Source of the DNA: Luscinia megarhynchos
Lineage: Eukaryota; Chordata; Aves; Passeriformes; Turdidae
Reading direction: 5' to 3'
Assembly (NCBI GenBank): GCA_034336665.1
Contig: CM067569.1
Location: forward strand, 4,829,820-4,893,819
Length of the DNA stretch: 64,000 bases
Every line of letters begins with the position of its first letter. Position 1 is the first letter of the stretch. Below, one piece after another: positions 24,101 to 37,329 of the stretch. The position numbers and the translations under genes are program-made. Under the pieces are notes generated by a model, which made no database searches, was not told where the DNA came from, and saw only the letters and a program-made list of their open reading frames with translations.

Positions 24101-27100
24101 CAGCTAAAGTTGAATAAATAAAACCTGCAAATGGTTTCATGCAAGGCTCTAAGGATGGTTTTCATTTATTCACCTCACCTCCCCCTGAAATAACCTAAAC
24201 TGAATGTTCATGGATTACTCTCCCCAGTTTTGCTTCCTGGAATAAGTCTTTGCACATTTTCACCTCTCAGGTGTTGCTCCCCCCTGAGTGCAGACTCTGT
24301 ACACACTCTCTTCTTGGTTCTGTTAGTCTTTTGTATTTTACACTTTGTAAGGACTTTTTTCACATGCACTTTTTGATTTTAGACCCTTTTAGTGCAAGTT
24401 TAATGAAATCACAGAGAATTTGGGAGAGGGCAAAGTGTAAGAGCAGTAGTGAGGATGGCTGAGTGAGCCCATGTCAGAGCTGCTGGATACAGAGCAATTG
24501 TTTTTGGGGAATAGTGGCACATCCAGCTTTAGGAAAGGGAGTTAAGTTTTCAGAACTAAATGCAGCTGTGGGGAAGCCCCTCCTGGAGCTCCAGGTGGAG
24601 GAGGTGTGTGTGCAGGAGCAGGAGGCAGGCACCCAGGCCAGCTGTGTAACCTGAACACCTTCCCTGTGGATGGATCATGGAGAAAAGCAGCACTTGGGGA
24701 AAGTAACCTGGGCTGGACTGACAGCATTATCTTGTGTGTGAGGATGCAGAGGCTGGAGAGCAGGGAGAGGGAGAAAGAGGAAGAGCAGGCAGCCGCTCTG
24801 TGGATGCTCCATGTATTTGGTTAATGATGGTAATAAAACAGGATTAGCTGCTAGCCCTGGATTGATGGCCATGGCAATTGCCAGACACCCTGCTTCCCTT
24901 CTGTGAGCAGAGGAAGGTGGCTGCATGTGGGAATTACTTCTAAAAGCTCATTAGCTGGGTGTTAAGTCTCATCAAACAGTTAACATTTCAAACAAGTACA
25001 ACCTGGGTATAATTGCAGCCTCTCTAAATTTGTTTGCCCCATTAATACCTGCCACTATCAATTATTTAATTGCTGCTCAGTTGTTTGAATGCTTGTTTCA
25101 GTCTGGGCCTTACATGGACTTATTTGTTTGTTTCTGACCAGAAGATAGCAGGGGCTTTTAAAACCAGAAGTGCTTTTCTGCTCCATGAGCCCTGTAATTT
25201 GCAGGTAAGAGATTAAGTGGGAGACAATGAGGATGGTGAGCTTTGTTTTGATGCTGCAAGATCCATGGGGAAATTTCAAGGCAGAGGTTTGAGAAGATTG
25301 GGGTTTGGAAGACCTGGTTTGGGTCTCCCAGATGTGCCAAGGAGTTCCCACCAAAGCAAATGGAGCCTGAGTCATGCAGGAGACTTCTGCTCCTGTTTAT
25401 TCCAGCAACAGGAGAACCATAGCAGCAGGAAAACAAACTTTGGGAGAGAGGACAGATAAATGAGACATTCCTGGGCAGCAGGAGTGAGTTCCACAGGGAT
25501 GCCAGAGGGGGGAGAGGGTCGCCTGCCCTGGAGCACTGGGGGAGTGCAAGAGGGGTGAACTGTCCCTGCCAGGCTGATAAGGAAAATAATAACCAGGAAA
25601 AATCTTTATTAGTGCTGACACAAATTTTTTTGCCATTTCTTACCTCAGAATGTTTGCTTTTATTGCTGCTGGTTCTTTCTTTTTCTGGCTGCTGCATCTC
25701 TGCTGAAAGTTTTGTGGCACAGATGGCTCCCTGGTAATTTCTCTGAATGTCCTCCAGGACAGCTACTTAAATTTTATATTTTTGTAAAAGTGACACCTGT
25801 TGTATGTGGGTATTTATTGGAAAGGGCAATAAAGTGGGCTGGCAGGTGAAAGCCCTCCTCTTGATCTCCATGTGCTTATCTTTAATGCTTTTAAGCATAG
25901 AGAATCAAAATAATTAATTAAGGTGGCATTTCTGTGGTCAGAGGGAGAGCTTTGCTTTGGCTCCCAGCTCCCCACAGCTGCTCAGCTGCCATGTGAGCAG
26001 GCATTTCTGTGCAGTGCATATGTGGCACTCTGTGCTCCTGGCGAGGAGAAGAGGGGTTTATTTTGGAAACTGCTAATGGCTTTGTTTGCACATTTATTCC
26101 CTTTGCTGAGAGAGGCTGCAGACTGTTACTGTGACCTTTTGTGTTTCTGTGATAAGAAGCTGTTCTGGAGAAAAGCAGGTCTGATGCTTTGGGCATCCAG
26201 GGGCCTTTGGAAAGGCCTCCAAACCATCCAGGCAGAGGGAGGCAGGATGCTGACTGCAGCTGGAATCCATAGGCTGGGTAATGTTTGCTAGGGTAAATAT
26301 TTGGAATGTAGGCGTAGGAATTTAGAAGGAAAGAGGTTGATGTATATACTTCTTCAAGGCACTGGTTGCTGGTTTTGAGAGCCCAGTTCTGGAGGCATCT
26401 CCAGCCATGCCAGGGCTGCTTCCAGTTTGTTTTCTGTAGAGCAGAGGGATGCACATGGAGGAGAATGTGCCTTCCTCCCATTTCAATCAGGAACCCTGCA
26501 GAGCTGTCAGACACCAGCTGAAAAAGGGCTTTTGGTTCCTAGAAAGGGAAATGGCAAACCACTCTCTGAAGTCAGAGCAGCAGCACTCTCAATGTTCTTT
26601 TGTCTCCATACCATCTCTTAAATATAGCTGCAAAATAATTCTAGTTTAAATGTTAATTTTTATATAAGAAGCAAACTATAAATTATTCTCAGCTCTTTAT
26701 TTTGGCACTAGAGCTGTAAACAACAAGGTATGTCACATTGTCTTTTTAAATTAACCCCCCAAAAGTGACTCTAATTTACTTTCAAGTTTTGGTAATATTG
26801 GTTTCCATATATGTTCTCAGTTTCTAGTAGTAAAAAAGTCTACTTACATGAATCATAATTTATGACAGGGAAAACTGAATTATGAATACATCTCTGCTGA
26901 AAGTACAATGTGCTTTTTTTTAATTATTGTTCTTGGTTAAATAAGTAGCTTGGAACTGGTCATTTAAAGAAGAAAAACAATGCTGGTTGCTTTTTCAGTG
27001 GCCTTCTTAGCTTGTGCATGCAATAATATATAAAATGAGGCATATTTCCATAGCTGCCATTCTGGAGTGAACAAAGCTTGTTATTAGCTTGTCTAGCCTG

Positions 27101-27935
27101 GGTTGTTTGATTTGAACTTCAGTCAGGGGATGAGTGCATGCTTGACATTTCTTCTGCACTAAAATGTCTAAAGCAATGCCAGCCTGGGCTCCATTATGGG
27201 AAAAGAGTAAAATCCATCCAGTATGCTCATGAGCAGCTATTCTGACTTTTAATATACTTACAAAGTATATAACCACTTTTGGCTGCTTGTGCAGCCAAAT
27301 GTTTTTGATGTTTAAAAGAAAAAAACAACCTAGTGTAGGTTTTCTTAGATATGGAAAAAGTACCAACAAAATCCATATTTGTTTTATGTGGCTGAGCCTG
27401 TTTATATTGCCCATGCTGAGGATTATATGCCTTTAAACAGGAGAGCAATCTTGTCCACAGCTGTTCTGGGGAGCCTTTATTATAAAAGATGACCCACAGA
27501 AAAAGTGAAGAATTTTCTTAATGGGAATGTAAGTAATGAGAATAGAAGAAGAACTGTGATTTTAGCTCAGTTCCTTGGACATTCTGTAAGTATTTTAAGT
27601 ACATCCCTGACCTGGTTGCTGTTGAACAAATAAAGTGAGTGTATCTTTGAGGTTATTAGCTTCAATGGGGCTCACACGTGTGCTCAATAACTATGTATGA
27701 TAAAAGCTCTGCTGAATTCAGGCTCCAGGTTTGCTTTCCAGGTCAAGAACAATGGCATTTGTCCAGCTTGTCCTGAGAGCTGGACAGAACCACTGTGGGT
27801 GTTCAAAGTAGTGTTCTCCAGGCTTAAAAAAGTTAGAGAAACAGACAAAGTGTGTTTCTCCCTCTCGGATTCCCTGGAGATGTGTGATGTGGCTGATGGC
27901 TCACCATCAATAGATATCATCAGCAGCAGATAATC

Positions 27936-28235
27936 CCAGAATGAAAACATCATTAGGGCTGGAAAAAGCCTCCAAGGTCAGTGAGCCCAATATTAACTGA
28001 GCATGGCCAAGGCCACCCATGTTCCCAGGTGCCACATCCACACATTTTTTAAATCTTCCAGGAATGATGACTCCGCCACTCCCCTGGGCAGCCTGTGCAA
28101 ACACTTGACCACCCTTTAGAGAAGAAACTTTTCTTAATATCCAGTCTATACTCCTCTGGCACAACTTGAGGCCATTCCTTCTTGTCCTGTTATTTGTTAC
28201 TTGGGAGAAGAGGCTGATCCCCAGGGATATTCATC
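27936..28235 (-). mobile_element. CR1 LINE, 3' fragment (about 300 bp)
   Basis: This inverted CR1 begins with a decayed terminus and the GGCTGGAAAAAGCCTCCAAG phrase. It continues through the GGCAGCCTGTGCAAACACTT and CTTCTTGTCCTGTTATTTGT phrases found in older CR1 families. It is more diverged than the copies at 1034 and 32474, so probably older. Confidence 0.85.
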
Positions 28236-29984
28236 CCTTTAGATGTTGCTGTGCAAGCTCCAGGCAACTCTTTTAATTAATGGCATTATTTATGTCTCCC
28301 TAAGTATGCCCAAACTTTTTTTATTATTATTAATTTTGCCACAGCAATTAATTAACCTCAAGGCTGATGTAAATGGCAGTGGTATGACCAGAAATAAGTG
28401 TGCAGAAGTGGCCTCTATCACACACCTTCATGCTGGCTCTGCTGGAACCCTGTCAGGGCTCCTTCCCACATGATGGGTCTGAACAGGAGGCATCCAGGCT
28501 CTGTCCTTTTCCAGCAGCAGGAAGTGGTTTCAGAGTTCCTCCTTTGGGTTCATGCCACCCAAACATGGATATTTTTTTGGTAAATACAGCATGCATGCAG
28601 CCTGCTCGACCTCAGTAAATTCTGTGTGAGCATGTGTGTAAACTTGAGGCCAGAGCACAGTTGGTGACTTGGAGAGGCTGCTCTGGCAGCAGGGACCTGC
28701 CATCAATCACAACCTGCTCCTAGGGTGTCAGCCCTTGTGAGCAGAGCAGGCTCTGTTAGTAAAAACTCCAGATGAGGAGGAGCTTGCTGGTGACAAAGCA
28801 GCACTGCTGTGTGATGTAATTCATCTGTGGCACTGCAGTGTGTGCACAATAACAACAAATCCATATCTTTCCCCAAATTAGTCACTGTCAGTTTTTTTTC
28901 CTAGTGGCTATCAGGTATCACTTGAATTTTCCTAACTAGATTGAGTCTCAAAAAGTTCCAAGCTGCCCCCTGGTCAGTTTGTTATGGAGAGGAGACTGAA
29001 CTCTCCATTCACAAACTCTGTAAATTTGTGTTTCCTTCATCAAATCTTTACTTTGGGATGTCCATGATGTCTTTAAACTCTGTCTCCAAATCTCCATATA
29101 AAGGTCAAGGATGGCACCTGGTAGCCATTGTTTTCCTTAGCACTTTACATCAGACAGTCTAACTAACATTTTACTATTTCTTATTTTGCTCTCTGGGGGA
29201 AACAATTTTTTTCTTTTTTCTGAAGATTAACTCAGTCACCCAAACCAGACATTATTGTGATGGTTCCTGTCAGAATATTTTCTGTAGTGGCCCAGTAGTG
29301 TTAAATATGGAGATGAAGCAAGACAACATGGCTCCAACTAGGCTAATTGGAAAAACTCCCATGGACTTCAGCAGAATCAGGATTTATTGTACAGTTAAGA
29401 AAAGCTACATGAGAGAGAAGTCTTTAAAAAAATTATTAGAGAACAGTTATGATCTCGCATGTCAAATGTATTTAATTAGAAGAATTTTTCCAGTATCTCT
29501 AGAGATTTAGGGACATGCAGTGGGACCTCTTCTGTTTGGAAAATACTTTGCCCATTGTGGGCACTAGGAGAGGAAAAAATTGAAATAATCTGTATCCAAT
29601 TGCAGTTAGAAATGTAATACAATGGGATAGGACTGAGACCCACAGGGAAGCAGTGGCAGCACTCCCACTGACCTTAATGGGAGCTGGACCACATCCCACA
29701 CGGCCTCAGAGACATTTGTGGGGGGAAAAAGAGTCTACTGCAAAGCTGAAAGATGAGAATGAAGAAACACATGGATTTCAAAACTCTGTGGCTCAAGTGG
29801 GGCCAGAGCCAGAACCTGCTGAAGCAAACTCAGAGTCAACGGTCAGGCAGGCTTGGTTTGACTCATTCTGTTGGCTCTTTTGTTTTGCAGAAAGTTTTGT
29901 CAGTTTGTTTGCTCCCACTCTTAGAAAATACCTGTTCATCAGCAGCTAATGCATGTTAGCAGCTCCTCTGAATAACTGATATGC

Positions 29985-30022
29985 TGGGTTTTATCCAAAA
30001 TCATGGGTTTTATCCAAAATTA
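29985..30022 (+). repeat. 19-bp tandem duplication
   Basis: TGGGTTTTATCCAAAATCA is followed directly by the same word with one change near its end. Confidence 0.88.
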
Positions 30023-32473
30023 GTGTGTTTTCACTAAGGAATCCAGCAGGAGCTGGTGACCTCCACTCTCAGCAGCTTCATTCCCAGAGAGGGATGTCTC
30101 CCATGGGCAAGGGCTAGAAAAGGCTGGCAAAAAGGGGTCTTACAGTGGTGGGGTTTCTGGTGCTGCAAGTTGAGGCAGATGGTGATAAAAATGCTGCTGT
30201 CTCAGCTGGCTTTGAAGAGAGCAGAAAAATGACAAAGAGGTAAAATTTGCTAGAGGTAGAATATTTTCTGGGTTTGAAACACAGCTCAGGAAAGGCTTGA
30301 TGGGGAAAAGGCATTTCCTTCATGTAGAGAAAAAGGAACACCCAAAGGGCTGCAGAAAGGGAATGAAAATTCCTTCAACCTCAACAGGGCCAGCAAAGGC
30401 CAGAGAGCTCCCAAGCTGCTCTTGCTTCCTTGCCATTTTGTGAACTTATGGAAAGAGGTTTCCACCACAGATCAGTTCACAGCAGTCTGGCTTCTGATGT
30501 ACAAATGTGGGGAGCTAAAGGCAGGACAAACACAAAGGCTCTTCTGGATAGCAGGACGAGCTTTGCTCTGTGCCTCTCCAAGTGATCAGTTCTCCAAACT
30601 ACACGGAAAAGTTTCCAGAACTTTGAGCAAAGCAGGGAATTAGGAGGGTGCTCACTCCCAAAGAGCTCTCAGAGAGACAACACCCAGGAGGAGCCCAGCT
30701 CCTCAGCAAAGGGCTGCCTGTGCTTCCAGAAGAACTTGCTAGAAGCCACAATGCATCTTGGAAGGAGTGGGGATCATATTTCAGCCCTGGATTTTCGGCA
30801 CACGTTGTGACAGCCCGCAGCAGACATGCCAGGAACTTCATTCCCTAAATCACATTTCTTGCAAAGGAGGCCTCTGTGCTCAGTAGTAGTAGCATTTGTT
30901 TCTTCTTTTTCTTGGCTGCTTTGCTTGGAAGTAGTGTAAAGACTTAACCCTGGTGAGAAGGACCTGCAGAGAAATAATGGAGTATGTGAGAGCTCCGGCT
31001 TTTGCCTTGTTAAATGAAACTTGGTCTATATAAACACCCTTGAAAAACCCACTGGTAACGCTGCAAACATGGGATTCAGCAGTGGGCTGTTTTCATTTAG
31101 CCTCTTGGCAGCATTTTTAACAAGAATATGTTTTTTTGCGACTTTCAAACCAGACACATCATCTTGGATGAGCTATAATGGTAATAAAAGCATTACAAAT
31201 ATCTCTATTTCTAACTCAGGTTTTGCTGGAAACATCTTACTGCTCAGAGGAGAAATAGTGCCTTCATGTACTGAGTGTAAATTGCTTAGAATTGAGCATA
31301 TTCCTGTCTTTACTTACACCCCAGCTCTACTCTTAGTGTTCTTTGCTTGGCTCAGTATCACCCCTCTTGTTAAGGGTGGCTTTACTTTCATCCAGCTGTG
31401 CTGCAGCAACTTCAGAAGCTGCTGACCTGATGTACTTTGCCTTTTCCCTCTGAAGTGTGTGATGTGTTTAATGCAGCAGTATTTTGTATACACAAAGGCT
31501 ATCATCACCCCAAATTACCTGTTTGTAGACAAATGTTTCCTCAGTCAGTTGCTGAGGGTGAGGAAGATCTCTGCTGTCAGGTAAGAAAAGGCCTCAGTCT
31601 GGTGCAAGGTCTGCTTTGAACATTTCTGAATGAGTATTTTGCAAAAAAATGTATGTATGGAGATGTGCTCAGCTTGATTATAGTGGTGACCCTAAAAAAT
31701 GTAAAAAATTGTGGTGGAGATAGTAATCACAAAAAGGGTTTAATTAGCAAATTACCCACTGATTTGTAGAGCAGACACGAACAGCTTTAATTCAAAGTTC
31801 CTGCTTCTACCTGAGATGCTGAACCCTGTCATCAGCTCATCATAACCTTGTGTGATCCTCTGTGTGCCCACTGTCAGCCCAAGGTTAGGCAGGAATTTTC
31901 CCTCACACCATCCAGAAAGTTATTCCAGAACCTCTCTCAATAGCTCAAAATTTTCTAATTTCCATGTGTTCACATTTCCTTGTCACTGCCTGCTGGTACA
32001 GTTTGGCATAACTGTCCTGTTAATCCTGAGCAGCACAACTCTATTCATTGTACCAGTGAATTCAGTCTTTTTTTATTCCTTTCTGTTCTGATCCCATTCT
32101 CCCTGAACAGACATTCTCATCTTCCTGTGTTTGCAGTCCTTTCCAGTCTTATGCTATCAACAAAATTCAACATGCTGCTATTTCTTGTGCCAAGAATTTT
32201 AATGAAAATATCTAACATTAATCTAATATCTAATATTACTATTATTAAGCTAATTATCTAATAACCCAACACTCAATGTCTGGGAACTCTCCTGTTCAAC
32301 TCTCTCCATGCTGATGTCCCTCCTTTCAGTTTGAGATGACACCTCCAGCTTCCCTAAGGATTTCCTTCTGGCTCTTTGCTGAAAGAAGTGCTGGAAATGC
32401 TGGGCTCTGCCCATTCTTCTGCTCAAAAGTTGGGTGAAGACCAAAAAGCACATTTCTTTAAAATGTGCTGGTC

Positions 32474-32764
32474 ATGGAATTACAGAATAGTTTGGGTTGG
32501 AAGGGACCTTAAAGCTCATTTTGTTCCACTCCCTGCCATGGGCAAGGGATACCTCCCACTGTCCCAGGCTGCTCCAAGCCCTGTCCAACCTGGCCTTGGA
32601 CATTTCCAGGGATCCAAGGGCAGCCACAGCTGCTCTGGGCATCCTGTGCCAGGGCCTCACCACCCTCACAGTAAATAATTCCTTCCTAATATCTCATCTA
32701 AACCTGCCCTTTGTTGATTTGAAGCCATGCCCTCTTGTCTTGTCACTACATGCCCTTGTAAAAA
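32474..32764 (-). mobile_element. CR1 LINE, 3' fragment (about 290 bp)
   Basis: The + strand shows GGTTGGAAGGGACCTTAAAG, then CACTGTCCCAGGCTGCTCCA and CTTGTCTTGTCACTACATGC, an almost textbook inverted CR1. An A-rich run follows at 32760-32777. Confidence 0.92.
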
Positions 32765-33270
32765 GAAAAAAAAAAAACAACGAAACCAGAAGAACTCATG
32801 AAGCTGGGGCTGTCTCTGAGCCAAAACACATCTTAATAATAAAAAAGTTGAATTGTGCCTTATGAAGAATCACAAGTAGTGGGATATTTATCACCAAGAG
32901 CCCCCAGGACCTCATTGCTTTGACTGAAGCCTTCACGCTGTCCATGAAGGTATAGATGTGCTGTGCTGTCACACAGCTGCTGTTTACCAGGGCAGTTTCA
33001 TTCCTTAAAGATGTGGCCTCTGCACTGAGGAGATTCCCCTGCTTTGGAGCAGAGTTTTATCTTTGGGAACGCTGATCGCAGCTGCAACACTACCACCATT
33101 GACCAGAGCAGAAATCATTGTCTCAAACCATGTTCACCATGTGGGAAACCACGTTCACCACTTGGAAAATCAGAGCCCTTGCTATTCCCAGGGGGGTTTG
33201 CTTTTTCACCTCTTTCCCCTTCACCCAGTGAAGTGAGGACTAGTGACCCACAGCCCTCTGAGGAGTGCTT

Positions 33271-33643
33271 GGGCCTCACCAGAGCCAGGAGCAGCACCAT
33301 GGCCATGCTGAGCCTCAGCAGAGCCAGGAGCAGCACCATGGCTGTGCTGAGCATCACCAAAGGAAGGAGCAGCACCATGGATGTGCTGAGCATCACCAGA
33401 GCCAGGAGCAGCACCATGGATGTGCTGAGCCTCACCACAGGAAGGAGCAGCACCATGGCCGTGCTGGGCCTCACCAGAGCCAGGAGCAGCACCATGGCCA
33501 TGCTGAGCATCACCAAAGGAAGGAGCAGCACCATGGCTGTGCTGAGCATCACCCGAGCCAGGAGAAGCACGATGGATGTGCTGGGTCTCACCAGAGCCAG
33601 GAGCAGCACCATGGCCATGCTGAGCAGCACCGTGGCCGTGCAG
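33271..33643 (+). repeat. 39-bp minisatellite, nine full copies and a partial one
   Basis: Nine 39-base units run without gaps from 33271 to 33621, followed by a shortened unit. Each has the form GAGCATCACCAGAGCCAGGA followed by GCAGCACCATGG and GTGCT. Two unit types alternate irregularly, one with AGAGCCAGG and one with AAAGGAAGG or ACAGGAAGG. Since 39 is 13 codons, several frames stay open on both strands. These give a 13-residue Arg/Ser repeat, a His/Gln-rich repeat, and a Leu/Val-rich repeat on the minus strand. This mirrors the frame-preserving length and is not evidence of coding. Confidence 0.95.
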
Positions 33644-34025
33644 GTCGCTCTCCCAGCCCGAGTGGGGTGCAGCAGGCGGGCAGGGAGCTGGCTTTGTGCC
33701 CTGCCATGGCTCAGAGCTGCAGACCAGCCCCTGAGGAGGAGCAGGCCCCACGTGCCGGAGCTGTCGTGCCACCACACGCCGCGGCCATGGCGGCGCTCCC
33801 GGCTCGGCCTCGCCCGCGCTGCTCCTCCTGCAGCCTCCCAGGGGCCCGTGGAAAATCACCATCAGCTGCTGCTCTGTTTGCCTTCAAGCCTCCTGTGCCA
33901 AACTGCAGAGGAATTGCCTGAGCTGCGAGGGGCAGGCAGGCTCAGGAGCGGCTGCTGGTGCTGCTCCCAGCCCGGGGCTCTGTGCACCGCGCGGGTTCTG
34001 GGACAGAGCAGCCACGCCAGGGTGC
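33644..34025 (+). other. CpG-rich patch next to the 39-bp minisatellite
   Basis: About 380 bases have many CpGs in an otherwise CpG-poor region, including CGCCGCGGCCATGGCGGCG at 33778-33796. The ATG at 33787 has a full Kozak context and an ATGGCGGC core like a YY1 site. It opens a 44-residue frame starting MAALPARPRPRC and ending at 33921. No splice donor or known protein is evident. It could be a small intergenic CpG island, a promoter of an unknown transcript, or GC-rich material spread along with the minisatellite. Confidence 0.4.
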
Positions 34026-34061
34026 TCCAGGTTTGTGTTTGTGTTGTCGTTTTCCAGAGTC

Positions 34062-34262
34062 ACAGAATGTGCTGAGTTGGAAGGGACCCATCAGGACCAT
34101 CAAATCCAACTCGTGGCCTTGTGCAGGCATCCCAATGATCCCACCCTCTGCCCAAGAGTATTGCCCAGGCCTGCTGCTCTGACCACTGTTTCTGTTCCAG
34201 TGCTCAGCCACCCTCTGGGTGAAAAACCTTTTATTTGTACCTATCCTAAACCTAAACCTTTC
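34062..34262 (-). mobile_element. CR1 LINE, 3' fragment (about 200 bp)
   Basis: The + strand reads GTGCTGAGTTGGAAGGGACC, the hallmark of a distinct passerine CR1 subfamily. It continues to CACCCTCTGGGTGAAAAACC and decays in CCTAAACCTAAACC. It forms the end of the long open frame that begins at 33044, which argues that the frame is not a real gene. Confidence 0.88.
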
Positions 34263-37200
34263 CACAAGTACGTAACTTTAATGACATTTGATGCAGTGCT
34301 GTCCCTGCTGTGGGTGCAGCCTGAAAGCACAACTGACCACAATTTTTGAAAATTTTTTAATGTTTAATTGGCCTAAATAAAAGACTGGATAACTGGCACT
34401 GATTTAGGTTACTCAGGAAATTCCTGTAAATGTAGCAAATTTACAGTTTACTGCCATTGCATGCAGTCTCTGCCTGACAGTATGTGCATCACCCCATGCT
34501 TCTCTGTGTGACAAACCAGTAGTGCAGAAGGGTTCTGGTGTGGGGAAAGGGCTCTTTAATGGAGCAAAATTATAATGAGGTTTTGTGGCTGAAAGCTGAA
34601 GCTGAAGAATTCAGACCAGTAATAAGGTGTGCATTCTTGGCCACTGGAGAATTTAATATCTGAAACAATTTGCCTAGGGATATGACGAATTCTCTCTTTG
34701 AAAACTTAAATTAAGATGGGGTTATTTTTTTTCTAAACAATCTGGTTCAACCAGAAGTTATGGTCTTAATGCTGGAGGTTCTGGTAGCAAGTACCTGACC
34801 CAGGTGATGGAGGAGTTCAGACGAGACACTGCAAGTCTCCACTTGGGTGAAATAAAATGTTTTAAATGCTGTGCTAAAGCACTGCTTACCTTCATGCTTT
34901 CAGTCTTAACTCAATCTTTCCTGCATGAAGAAGTGGGGGGAAAGTGAGAACAAATGGCATTTTCTGAATTTTTCTGTGATGTACTTTAACTTCTGTATCT
35001 ATTCCTCCAATAGCTTCTCACCGATATTAAATATAACTTGGCTTAAAGGGAATTGTCTCACCCTTAGACAGCCTCCTGATCCCTTTTCTCATCCTGGGGA
35101 ATGGGTTATTGCTTGCCTGATGGAACACCAGTGCTAAGGGATAATTCACCAGGAAATACCCCAGGCCAAGCAATGAACTGCACAGCAGCCCTCTTTCTAC
35201 TCATTTTCCTGCAAAAACAATCCTTGTGTGCTTAGATATTTAAGGAATGCAAAATACAGTGGTGGTAGTGACTTTTGGAGCTACTAAGTATATTTTTCTT
35301 CTCTTCCCTTAGCATAGAGGGGAATTTTACAAAAGCCCCTATGGTGGGCAGGGCACAGACCTCCCTGGCTGGAGCAGGATTTCTCCTTCTCCTCCTGGCC
35401 TCTTGTAGAGGATCTGTGGCTGAACTGCAGTGACATCCAAACTGCTGCTGCCTGCCCAAGTGGCTCCTGGACCCATGAGCCCCTGCAGCTGAGCTGGGGA
35501 GGGTATGGCAATAGAACAATTCCCTACATCCCTGGGAGTACCTGGGCTGGCAGGAGTTGTCAGGGCTGACACCACAGCAGTGCTGAACAGTCAGCAACAG
35601 GTTTGTGATGAGAAGAGGAAAAAAAAAGGCAAAGTTAAGAAGAAGACCTTTGATACAATCCCATAGAAACCACCCTTATAACCCAACAAACTTTTCCAGC
35701 ATTATATAAATCTACAAAATTAATCCAGTGTTTGTGATCTAGATGAGTTGTACTCGTTTCACCTGTTTCTGTACAAGGACCCTGAAGGAAAATGAAGGTA
35801 AAGGCCTGTATGTGAGGTCTGCTTGTCTTTTCTCTGTCTCTATCACAGTGGTGAATGAATGTCCTCAGGGAATGCCAAACTCAATTGTGAATAATGATTC
35901 TTAATACTCTGGAATTAGTAGGTAAACAAGAAAGTGTTTCTTGGGGACATGGATGTAGTGATTCCAGTATTACCCCTGATTTTACACAGATTTATTCAGT
36001 GAGTGGGTTTGATGAGCCCTCAGACCATGTCCCCACAATGACACCAGTCAGACTCCTCTTCTTGTGTTTTGGAAGCCCATTCTAATAAAAGTTAGTTTTT
36101 TTAACCTGTGAACAAAGCAGGGTGAGAGGAGAACTGAAATACCAATTTACTTCATATGAAAAGCAGGCAATGTCCAAGGGATAAAATACTGGAAAATTAT
36201 TCTTTCATTTGTCAGCATGCTAAAGTCAGGATCCATCCTTTTGCCAATGCTAAATTATTCTTCATTGTGTACAATACAGCTTCACAAATTATTGCTTTTT
36301 CAACCTTACTGCCCAGTAGTTACTGAAATGAACAGAAAAATTCATGCTTTCATTTTGAAAGCTGCTCACTTTGAGAAACAAATTTATTTACCAGCAAGAA
36401 TTTTACTTTTTGAAGCAAAACCAGTACTTTGCTAAGAGTGTTTTGGGGAAAACTGCATATGTTTATCTCCCTGTATTTACTGAAAATAGACAGAAAAATC
36501 TTCCTTACAGAGGTTCTCTTTACTGGTGGTGAGGAACAGACCTGAAAAGCTCTGGTGGGTTGTGAGCTGGCAGCTGTGAAAATTTTTGTGTTCTTGTGCC
36601 TTCATGGCTTCCATCAGCAGAGATGCACTTTTAAAAGTGGCATTTTAAAATTGTAGCTCACCAGGAGAGTGGGAATAATACCCTCTGGATAGGCAAGGAG
36701 GTGAGATTTACACAAGGAATTTCATAGCCTGAAATTGAGAACTACATGTAGGTAAATTTTGCTGGGCAGATGTTTCTTTATTGGCCTGAGACAGACACAC
36801 TTTACAATGCTTTGTGTTTGGCCAGTAAATTATTTAATGGAACAAACAGTTAATCTTCAGTCTCAGCCTTGACTCTGGCTCTGCTTTTCAAGCTCGTACT
36901 CACTCCAGAGCAAATGTTCCTGCTGACAAATTCACAGTGATTTTTCATGTTGTTGGCATGGTCTGGTACATTTCTTCAAGGAAAATAAATTTTGATATCA
37001 AATAGGGAATATTCACCTAAGGAGGAGCTGAGTAAAGGTTGCCTATTGGTTATTTGGGTGTACCTTCCTTCAGGGGAAGAAACTCATTCTTCTTTTTAAC
37101 TCTTGAAAGATATTATTGACTTTAAATAGAAAGAAAAAACATTGAGAGCACACTGCAATCTCCTGACAAATATGTAAAATCCTGTCTATTTGTAGTCAGA

Positions 37201-37329
37201 GCAGAGCTGGAACCAAACAATGAATAAATACCATTAGTAAACTTCCAGCAGAGGAGGCAATGGCCCAGAATGGATGGGGATGAGCTTTTTAGCAGGGCTG
37301 GTTGTGATCACACAAGAAGGGGGAGCTTT

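Larger units (their letters stand above)
10926..27935. other. Intergenic block, no supported gene
   Basis: Unique sequence with two short CR1 tails (17581, 21105) and the tandem duplications near 20.7 kb. Parts, such as 19200-19380 and 24830-25090, are rich in ATTA and CAATTA cores and read like conserved non-coding DNA, but this cannot be tested by eye. Long minus-strand frames at 25158-25697 and 25918-26514 show no family features. Confidence 0.6.
28236..33270. other. Intergenic block, no supported gene
   Basis: AT-rich unique sequence with a 19-bp duplication at 29985 and a CR1 at 32474. No coding potential that I can support. Confidence 0.6.

Noticed and set aside
25158..26514. Minus-strand open frames of 179 and 198 codons
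   Set aside because: No signal peptide, domain or repeat, no exon-like borders, and residue use like other chance frames here.
33044..34075. 343-codon + strand open frame as a possible novel repeat protein
   Set aside because: It runs through a minisatellite that is open in several frames and ends inside an inverted CR1. No homologous domain is visible.
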